This document shows positions 55,583-64,000 of a DNA stretch of 64,000 bases, one piece after another (within the stretch, counting starts at the first letter, position 1; the number at the start of each line of letters is the position of its first letter). A program made the position numbers and the translations under genes. Source of the stretch: Parietaria judaica (lineage: Eukaryota; Streptophyta; Magnoliopsida; Rosales; Urticaceae); NCBI GenBank assembly GCA_954871525.1, contig OX940869.1, positions 15,307,001 through 15,371,000 of the forward strand, read 5' to 3'. The notes under the pieces are model-generated. The model was given only the letters and a program-made list of their open reading frames with translations. It did not search any database and was not told where the DNA came from.

Positions 55583-57925
55583 ATGTCATCGAACGACGCC
55601 ACAATCAGCAACATAGAGGGCGACACCCAAGCCCTCACCACGGAGAGGCTCCAGCAAGAACTAGCCGAAGCCATGAGAAAGATCGAAGAGGCAACAGGGA
55701 GGGCTGAAGAAGCAATCAGGTTGGCAGACGAACAGGCGGCGAGAAACAGGCAACTCACGGATCTCTTAGAAAGCACCACCGCCAGCCGACGAAGGGAGAA
55801 CCCGGATTACACGATTGCCGGATCTTCAGGAGATGGCTCAGCCATGCTTGGCGCGGAGCAGGGAACCCCGACACCGCGAATGCAACCGATCAACCGGGAC
55901 CTGTTCAATGCCGCTAATGCCACTCCGCCAGCTACGATGAACTCTTTCGCGACAATCAGCATAGCGGCAACGATCCAGGAAGAAGTTCGGAAAGCGATGA
56001 GAGAAATATCGTCAAGCATGGAGGCCAGAATGGGAGACGTAACTTCCCAGGTGCATAGAGCAACGAGCGCAGCGCCCGAGATCGACAGGCTGGTCAAAGA
56101 GGCCAGGATCACACCATTCTCGCGAAGAATCCGCGGCATAGAATTAGGCGAGCTGCCAAAGGCCAGGATCCCGTATTACAAGGGATCGTAGGATCCAAAC
56201 ACTCATGTCAGAAGTTTCAGGATCGCGACGGAGTGCCTCGGGGGCGAAGAGACGAAGCTGGAAGCAATTCTTTGCCACCTATTCGTCGAAAGTTTGCAGG
56301 GTCCCGCCAGCGATTGGTTTAGGAAATTACCACCAGGGACCATCAACGATTCGGACGAGCTCGTCGCATGTTTCCTACGGCATTACTCGATGTACGTGCA
56401 AAACGAGGCAACGGTCACAACCTTGTGGAAACTCTCCCAAGGGGAAAACGAGCCTCTCCGGACGTACATCGGAAGATTCAAGGACGTCATGGTCAGAGTC
56501 CCGGGACTCGACGACGTCGTCACAATCCAGGCCCTTCGACACGGATTGTGGTATTCAGCTTATTTCCACGAGGAGCTGATCAAGATGCGGCCGACGAAGA
56601 TCGAAGACGCCCTCCATAGAGCGACGCTCTTTATGGAAATAGAGGAGGAAGTGTTAGCCCAGAAGAAGATCCACGAAAGTGGAAGCAAAGGAAAGTCCGA
56701 AAAGAGGGATAGCCAGGACGACAGAGATGTCCCGCGGCAGAAAAGAAGAGATGGTGGAGAAAGAGGAAATTCTGACGAACGGCGCGCTCGAGAAGCCCCG
56801 AGGCGAGGAATCTACCAAGTAGACGATAAGAAGAGCGGCGACAACCGTCTAGGAAATCAGCCGCGAGGAGATTTATCCGACGGTCAGCAGCAAGGAGAAT
56901 ACCCCGAAAACCAAGGAGGCTTCTCTGGAGACCGAGGAAAAGAACGAGGAGGATTCTCTGGAGGACGGGGTAACTTCGAGAGGAAGACTTGGCCGAAGGA
57001 TATAAGTAAGTTCTGTACTTACCATAACTACCACGGCCACGCCACCGAGGACTGCGCCATGCTCAAAAGAGAGCTCCAAAGAAGATACGGGCAGGGGGAA
57101 ATCAAGGACCTCACCTACTACCCTCCCGAGCCTTGGAACAATGGCAATCGGACATGGCAGAACCGGTCGCAAGGCCCAGCGCGGAACGGAGGAGGAACTC
57201 AAGGCAGAGCGAAGAGAAATTTAGCAATAGAGCCAGCACCCGCAGGACACGTTGAAGATACGCGACCGGCTTCGAGGACTAGAATCGAGCTGATAATGGG
57301 CGGATCGCGACTATGTGAAGACTCAGTCAATAGCATCAAAGCCTACCAGCGGAGAGGCAAAGAGCACGACCAGGGGGATGCGATGATGAGCGGCGCAAGT
57401 GCAAGAATAGAGTTCATGGAAAATGAGGACTGCGCCGAGCTGCACGACGATGCTTTGGTCCTCGAGCTCAATGTCGGCGGATGCGAAGTTTGCCGAATCC
57501 TCGTCGATAATGGGAGTTCAGTTGACGTCATTTTCTACGAGTGTCTCATAAAGATGGGCATCGAGGGGCTCATCATCGGGGGACGTCCTCAAAAGGTGTC
57601 CGGTTTTAATGGAGACGTCGCTATATCGATGGGAACGGTCCACCTCCCCGTCTGTGCAAAGAGCATCAATAGGATGACGGAGTTCATGGTGCTGAACGTA
57701 CCGTCGCATTTTAATGCCATCTTAGGAAGGCCATGGAACCATTCGATGAGGGCCATCCCATCAACATACCACCAGTGCATCAAGTTCCCAGGTAAACACG
57801 GAGAGATCGAAGAGCTCAAAGGAAGCAGAGACGCTTACCGGATCTGCTACATGATGCACCACAAATCAATGGTCGGGGAGAAGGCCGCCGGAATCACGGA
57901 GAGGGGAGAACCCTCGAACTTATAG
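55583..57925 (+). pseudogene. Tat-lineage gypsy gag and protease
   Basis: Starts MSSNDATISNIEGD with a coiled-coil stretch (residues 15-70). The retrotransposon gag domain spans about 56170-56690 (DPNTHVRSF, ASDWFRKLP, FLRHY). A very charged Arg/Gly region and a zinc-like CTYHNYHGHATEDC (about 57015-57056) follow, then the aspartic protease core ILVDNGSSVDVIFY (about 57496-57537). A TAG at 56189-56191 interrupts gag in frame and a TAG at 57923-57925 stops the frame before RT; the same frame is open on both sides. Otherwise uninterrupted. Confidence 0.85.
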
Positions 57926-60900
57926 CAATTAGCTACAACCACCCCCAAAGCTTCAAAGCGGACGGAAAAACAGAAGAAAAGGGGGAAAGAGGCTGCCAGG
58001 ATCCTTAACGCGGAGGATGTCGAACCACAAGTAGCCGGAGAGAGAAACGGAGGGCTACAGCTAGAGGCGGTGGAGCAGGTCTGTATTGACGAGTCTGATC
58101 CCTCTCGGACTGTCGGTATAGGCGTAGAACTCGACCCAGAAATCAAGACTCAGCTTGTCGAGTTTCTGAAAAGAAACAGAAGGAGCTTCGCTTGGTCTCA
58201 TGAGGATATGCCGGGGATTGACCCGTCCGTGGTGGCGCATCGGCTCCACACTGACCCAAGTCATAAACCCGTCATACAGAAGAGAAGAAAGATGGCCCCC
58301 GACAGGAATAAGATCATCAACGATGAGGTGGACAAGCTACTCTCTATGGGCACCATCCGGGAAGTAAAATATCCCGATTGGTTGGCAAACACCGTCGTCG
58401 TAAAAAAAAGAATGGTAAATGGCGGGTCTGCGTCAATTTTACAGACCTAAATCGAGCGTGCCCCAAGGATAGCTTCCCGATGCCGCACATAGATCGCCTC
58501 GTCGAGGCTACGCACGGTTACGAGCTCCTCAGATTCATGGACGCCTACTCGGGGTACTATCAGATAAAAATGCACCCAGACGACGAAGAGAAGACCACCT
58601 TCATCAGCGAAAGGGGGACGTACTGTTATAAGGTCATGCCCTTCGGACTGAAGAACGCCGGAGCCACCTACCAGAGGCTGGTGACCAAGATGTTCCACAA
58701 GCAGATCGGAAAGAGCATGGAAGTATACATCGATGACATGGTTGTCAAATCCCTGAAAACAACAGCTCATATTGAGCACCTAGAGGAATGCTTCGAGATC
58801 CTGAACGCACACAAGATGAAGCTCAACCCCGAGAAATGCACCTTCGGCATGTCATCGGGGAAGTTTTTGGGTCATATGGTTACCCGGCGAGGAATTGAAG
58901 CTGATCCTGAGCAGACTGAGGCAATCAAGGGCATGCCCTCGCCCCGAAACCGGCGAGAAATTCAAAGATTGACCGGTAGGATAGCGGCTCTTAACCGCTT
59001 CATCTCGCGCTCGGCCGACAAAACTCTCCTTTTCTACGATTTGCTCAAGAAGAACAAGAAGTTTGAGTGGACCGAGAAATGCGAGGAAGCTTTCCAGGCG
59101 CTAAAGGCTTATCTATCATCGCCACCCGTCATGACAAAACCGAAACTTGGAGAACCTTTGTACTTGTACATCGCTGTCTCCGATCATGCAATTAGCCAAG
59201 TACTCGTGCGGGAAGAAAGCGGAGAGCAGAAACCAGTCTCGTACATCAGCAGAAAACTCCTCGATGCGGAGACGAGATATCCACATATCGAGAAGCTCGC
59301 GTTGGCGGTATACGACGCTTCGGAGAAATTGAAGTATCACTTCCAGGGCCATACAATCGTGGTCATGACAGACAGGCCGATCCGCTCCATCATTCACAAC
59401 CCAAACCATTCAGGGAGGATCACGAAGTGGTCAATCAAGCTTGGCGCATATGACGTCGAGTACAAGCTTCGGACAAGCCTCAGGTTGCAAGTACTGGCCG
59501 ATTTTCTCATCGAGTTGCCAAAGGAACCAGTAGACATCAACAACGAGGCTGGCATTTGGAAGTTGCAGGTGGACGGGTCAGCAACGGCACAAGGGTCCGG
59601 AGTAGGGATAAGGATCACCTCTCCAATGGAGGAAGTGGTGGAAAAGGCTTGCCGACTGGCCTACCGATCAACCAACAATGAAGCGGAATACGAGGCGCTC
59701 ATCATCGGCATGCAGTCATAATTAGCCATTGGAGCCAGGAACCTGCACGCCTTTTCGGATTCCCAGTTGATTGTAAAACAGGTTAACGGGGAATATGAGA
59801 AGAACGACGAGAGCATGGAAGCCTATGCGGGAGTCGTTGAGGCTCTATCGCGAAAGTTTGATTTTTTCAGCCTGACACAGGTGACTCGAGGAGACAACTC
59901 GCACGCCAACGCCCTGGCAAGTTTGGGATCCACAACCGAGGTCGGAGAGTTAAGGGCAGTCACGGTTGAGACAGTGGAGAAATCGAGCATCAGGAGGGAA
60001 GAAGGCCCGACAAAAAAGAAAGCCAAAACAAACAAGGAGACGGTGACTGCCGAGCCCAATATCAACGAGATCGAAGACGACGGAGATGAAGACGAGGAGC
60101 GAGGGGTTGTGGAGGACGACGGAGCAGAAGATTGGCGAACGCCCCTCAGGAATTATATCCTCGAAGGAGCGCTGCCCGGAAACTCGCAGGAAGCAAGAAA
60201 GGTAAAAGCCAAGAGTTCGAGATATACCATTCTCGATGACAAGCTCTACCTGAGGAGCTTCGTGGGACCCTACCTAAGGTGCCTCGGCAAGCAAGAGGCC
60301 GGGTACGTAATGCGGGAACCACGCCAGTGGGCGCTCCTTGCTGAGAAAAACTAAGCGACAAGGTTTCTTTTGGGAAACCATGGTCGCCGATTGTGCCAGC
60401 CACGCCAGGAAATGCGAAAAATGTCAGCGACACGCCCCGGCGATCAACTGCCCGGCGGAAGAACTCTCGGTGGTGTCGGTGCCCTATCCATTCATGAAGT
60501 GGTCGATGGACATCGTCGGCCCCATGCCCATCGGCGCGAGGTAGAAAAGGTTCATGCTCGTCGTCACAGATTTCTTCACCAAATGGACAGAGGCTGAATC
60601 TTATGCCAATATTAAAGACTCCGATGTTGAAAGCTATGTTTGGAAGAACATAGTCACTCGCTTCGGATTGCCCAGAGAGATAATCGCCGACAACGGGTCC
60701 CAATTCATCTCGCGGAGGTTCGGAGTTTTTTGCGAGCGGTGGAGGATAAAACTCAACACGTCAACGCCTCGGTACCCCCAGGGCAATGGGAACGCCGAGG
60801 CGGTCAACCGGACTATCGTGGACAACATCAAGAGACGTCTCGGCGAGAAGAACGGGTTTTGGGCGGACGAGTTACCTGGAGTACTTTGGGCTTATCGCAC

Positions 60901-61351
60901 AACACCCCACTCAGTGACCGGCGAGACCCCCTTCGCCCTTGCCTTCGGAGTTGAAGCCGTCGTCCCCGCGGAAGTCTGAATCCCTAGCCTTCGACGAATT
61001 GTGGCTCCCGGCGACGAGGAGGCCAACGAAGAGAATCTCCTCCATCAGCTTGACCACGTCAGCGAAAGGCGCGAGCAAGCCGGCGTGCACATAGCCAACT
61101 ACCAGAACATGATCGCTCGCCACTACAACAAAAAGGTTCGATCGAGGAGATTTAATGTAGGAGAGATGGTCCTCCGATGAGTTTTCCAAAACACCGTCGA
61201 ATTGAATTCCGGGAAATTAGGGCAAAGTTGGGAAGGCCCGTACATCGTCACGAACATCGTCATACCGGGAGTCTACGAGCTAAAGAATACCGAGGGCGCG
61301 AAGGTGATACGGAGCTGGAACGTAAAGCATTTAAAAAAATTCTACCAATAG
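57926..61351 (+). pseudogene. Tat-lineage gypsy pol: RT, RNase H, archaeal-type RNase H, integrase
   Basis: RT: CVNFTDLNRACPKDSFPMP, MPFGLKNAGATYQ, VYIDDMVVKS (about 58440-58750). RNase H: PVSYISRKLLDAETRYPHIEK (about 59240). Second RNase H: WKLQVDGSA, NNEAEYEAL, FSDSQLIVKQ (about 59560-59790). Integrase: [34 protein letters not shown] (60400-61240). Lesions: one base missing in the A run near 58400, TAA 59719, a small deletion with frameshift near 60315, TAG 60542, TGA 60977, TGA 61178. The natural end is TAG 61349-61351. The double RNase H marks the Tat lineage. Not functional. Confidence 0.88.
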
Positions 61352-62400
61352 CCCCGTAAGCCCATTTATTAACATTTCCATACTGGAATTTACGTTCTTA
61401 CTGTAAGTGTTTCTTTGATTATCTGGGGAAATCCCAACCCCTTTTTTGTTTGGGATTATACCTTTATTGAATCAATGTGGAGTACTCTTCCCTCACGAGC
61501 CGCACCCGAATGGGGACTCGAAGGGTTTAATGAGGCTCGTCATTTTCAGAAATACTGGCGATACCTGTAAAAAAATTTTTCTTCTTAAATCCGCAAAACA
61601 AGAAAAGATAAAAACAAGTCTAAAAATACAGGCAAGAAGGCCTTCGAAAAAGTCCATCGGCGAGAGTGCCGAGCAAAAATTAAAAGAGGCGAGAGTGCCC
61701 ATCGGCGAGAGTGCCGAGCAAAAATTAAAAGAGGCGAGAGTGCCCATCGGCGAGAGTGCCGAGAAAAATTAAAATAGGCGAGAGCGCCGATGGAGAGAGT
61801 GCCGAGCAAAAGTTAATAGAGGCGAGAATGCCCACGGCGAAAGCACCGAGCAAAACATATTATGCCAAAAGTCCCGACGGGATCCTGGAAACTAGTCGGC
61901 TCGCACCCGATTAAGCCCACCGCCACGAATATTAACTACGGCGAGAGTGCCGAGCAATATAAAAAGGCGAGAGAGCCTAAGAAAAACTTAGCAAAATGCC
62001 GGCGCATCTTGGCACTTACTCGGAGTCCCCGAGAAAAAGCCCAGCTATGCCCGTAAGACATTGGGATTCACTCGGTGTCACCAAGAAGGCACAACCACTG
62101 CTCACAACATAACAAAATGTAAACAAAATTACGGGCAAGAGTGCCTACGAAATGCTGCTCGGTGTGAGGGCCGAGCAAAGAGTGAAATAAATATTGCCGA
62201 TGAATGAATAAGCTTAACTCTTCTTCCTTTTCAAAAAAAAGAAAAAAAAAAGGGGGGGGGGATACATCTCACTTATAAGCGATTATATAAAAAATGAAAG
62301 GAAAGGAGCGAAATAAAATTGTTTATTCAGTTGATTCAAAGCATAGTCTACAAGAGAATACAGTAAGAGTTATCTTTACAAAAGAATGTCTACAATAATT
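61352..62400 (+). repeat. Non-coding spacer with GCGAGAGTGCCGAGCAAAA repeats
   Basis: Between pol and the antisense ORFs. A 44-base unit ending in GCGAGAGTGCCGAGCAAAA recurs at about 61669, 61713 and 61757, then in weaker form to about 61860. Shorter GAGAGTGCCGAGCAA motifs continue to 62180. A polypurine stretch of A runs and ten G (about 62233-62261) lies just before the antisense ORF. Confidence 0.8.
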
Positions 62401-62418
62401 TCTACAAAATTTTTAAAT

Positions 62419-63378
62419 CTATAACTGAGGTACGTCGCCGTCAACGGGATATTGGCTGAGCACCGCATCGGAAATTTCTCCTAGGAGAGTGTCGCAGCTA
62501 CAACGAAGAACATCCTCAACTACCTCCTCAATAACGGCTAGGCGCGCGGGATCCTCGTCGGGAAACTGCACAATTAGGCTGAAAGAAGGCTTTGCAAAGC
62601 CGAGGAGCTCAGATTCTGGACGAACCTGAAAAGAGGAAATATAAACACGACGTACAACCAAAAGATGAACAAGCTCAAGAAAAGTCGGACAAACCCAAAA
62701 AGGGAGAGGGGAGTTACAAGTTTCTAAGCTAAACTACCCCGTACCACGGCGCGAGGGGCGCAAGGGGAGAGTGGAGAAGAGGTGGGATCGCCGGCGGCTT
62801 TCTTCTCTAACTCAGCCAACTCGGCCTGGTACTCCTTCTCCAGTTTTCGCCACGTTGGCAGCTCCTTCTGCCGGATCTCGCCAAGGGTCGAGCGACGGGG
62901 ATACTTCTCGACAAGCCGAATACTCGCGAGGACACCGCCCAATGCGCGATTAACTCTGACAGACGCCTCGAGAGCATCTAGTCTCCCGAAGCCGTGCGCC
63001 AGCTTGTCCGTCGCAGTGATGAAAACGCGCGTCCGAGCAAATTGCTCTTCGATCGTCTCGCCCTTTGCTGCATCACGGTCGTCGGTCAGTTTCTTCATCG
63101 CCTCGGACCCGGAAAGAGATATGCTCTTCTTGACCGGGAGGCAAATCGATAGCATCAGCAATCTGAGTAAGACGCCCATCCAACTGCCGAAGTCGTTCCA
63201 TGAGATCCTCCTCGCATCGACGATAACGTCCCCGCTCCTCGATGAGAGACTCCTCGGCAATAGCAAGAAGACGTCTGCTCTCATCACGCTCGGCAGTACG
63301 CTCCTCAAGCTTCATCTCTGCATCCTTGTTAAGGGAAATTTCCTCCTCCAAGGATCCCCTCGCAAGATCAACCTCGGC
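62419..63378 (-). pseudogene. Antisense coiled-coil ORF of the Tat element, copy A (spliced)
   Basis: The minus-strand exon starts after acceptor TTATTCTCAG at 63378 and reads AEVDLARGSLEEEISLN and a long Glu/Arg coiled coil. After a frameshift near 63125 it continues through AHGFGRLDALEASVRVNRAL and ELPTWRKLEKEYQAELAELE to KKAAGDP. A probable intron (62744-62626, donor GTACGG, acceptor TTTTCAG) joins in phase to a last exon VRPESELLGFAKPSFSLIVQ that ends at 62419. It matches the last coiled-coil exon of the antisense ORF at 652-4432 in position, strand and style, so it is the same type of gene. Function unknown. Confidence 0.6.
62626..62744 (-). other. Probable 119-bp intron in antisense ORF copy A
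   Basis: Donor GCCGTG|GTACGG at 62744 and acceptor CCTCTTTTCAG ending at 62626; phase 0 join. Confidence 0.5.
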
Positions 63379-63577
63379 CTGAGAATAAGAACTTAAGGTA
63401 CGGATATGAAAAGATATAATAAGACACGAGAAAGAAAATATAATATCACTACACGAAATTACAAAAGGAGTTCATTCATCATCAAAAAAGAGATTACAAG
63501 GAGTCGCAAAAGAAAGACTTAACATTGAAAACAAACGAAATTTTTACAAAAGAAAGAAAAGCTCAGAAAGGGCCGTC
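63379..63577 (-). other. Spacer between the two antisense ORF copies
   Basis: AT-rich. On the minus strand this is the 3' flank of copy B and the intron/acceptor side of copy A. It resembles 62280-62418 (ATTACAAAAG, TTTTTACAAAAG motifs), consistent with duplication of a 3' end. Confidence 0.4.
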
Positions 63578-64000
63578 TTATCCCGCGGGCTCCGGAGGAG
63601 ATAAGGCCTCGATGTTCGAGCCGTATTCATCGTGCGGCGAAGGTTCGAGGGGGCTACCCCCCGAAAAAAGGTCCTCTACCCGACGCCTGTCAATAGCCGG
63701 CGGCCTGCAAAGGGATAGCGGTGGAGAATGGGGGTCTCCGGCGGCTTTCTTCTCCAGCTCGCTTGCCTCGCCCTGATTCGCGGCATGAAGCTCACGCCAC
63801 TTTGGCAAGCGGGTCTTAAGACCCTCAATAGTCACCGTAAGAAGAATCCTCTCCGCTAGACGGACGTTGGCTTGGTAAGCGGCGGCCCGGCGGTTGGCAC
63901 TGACGGCCTGGTTGAGGAATCCAAACCTCTCCGAGGCACGTTTCAGCTTGGCTTGGGCATTTTCAAACAAACGGTCCCGGCCATGACGCTCTTCGGCGGC
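63578..64000 (-). pseudogene. Antisense coiled-coil ORF, copy B (runs off the window)
   Basis: Open from the window edge down to 63578. It reads ERHGRDRLFENAQAKLKRAS, then RFGFLNQAVSANRRAAAYQ, LPKWRELHAANQGEASELE and KKAAGDPHSPPLSLC, ending ALSPPEPAG. It aligns with copy A over about 80 residues (shared RLDAL/RFGFL, V-NR, LP-WR-L, ELEKKAAGDP), so the two are diverged tandem duplicates. The upstream part is outside the window, so intactness cannot be judged. Confidence 0.5.

Overview
The window is AT-rich plant nuclear DNA, probably from a eudicot. The grounds are an intact FAR1-RELATED SEQUENCE 4-like gene with spliced exons, small secreted-peptide genes with GT-AG introns, and a dense pile of nested plant transposable elements (Ty1/copia with several LTR types, Ty3/gypsy Tat lineage and chromovirus, CACTA, Mutator-like, hAT-like and Harbinger-like). 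I saw no rRNA operon, CRISPR array or prokaryotic signal. Nearly all long open frames belong to retrotransposons, and most carry nonsense codons.

Layout. 1-6916: the 3' part of a Tat-lineage gypsy element on +, with an RNase H remnant, a spliced antisense ORF split by a 1.0-kb DNA transposon, a polypurine tract and a 3' LTR. 7020-15055: a CACTA element (3-bp target duplication GAT) hosting a complete copia element at 7292-13685 whose leader holds five structured hairpins. 15056-25486 and 40640-42900 are two copies of a duplicated host segment. Each carries a two-exon gene for a short secreted four-cysteine peptide; the first copy is also loaded with a DNA transposon, a solo LTR, a chromovirus integrase fragment, a Mutator-like foldback and a Harbinger-like MITE. 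A third, broken peptide gene is at about 50.9 kb.

25487-34250: a minus-strand copia element with a 2.7-kb LTR, followed by a tandem array (period about 1.87 kb, three full units and a partial one). Each unit fuses 602 bp of LTR to the RT-RNase H end of pol. The array abuts the leader, primer site and LTR of a minus-strand gypsy element (to 35337), then a 1.17-kb Mutator-like foldback (35408-36575).

37107-39668: the only clearly intact host gene of ordinary length, FRS4-like, three coding exons plus a 5' UTR intron. 44917-49547: a copia element whose gag-pol stays in one frame apart from four stop codons. Its 3' end is fused to a truncated Mutator-like element, and the event that did this probably removed exon 2 of the third peptide gene. 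51.0-54.6 kb: hAT-like and Mutator-like elements and a second copy of the long copia LTR. 54627-64000: a Tat-lineage gypsy element running off the window, with LTR, primer site, decayed gag-pol and two tandem antisense coiled-coil ORFs.

The main biological points are the secreted peptide family and how transposons reshaped it, the spliced antisense ORFs of the two Tat elements, the covarying hairpin array in a copia leader, and the copia tandem array. Lineage names rest on motif recognition by eye; no database search was possible.
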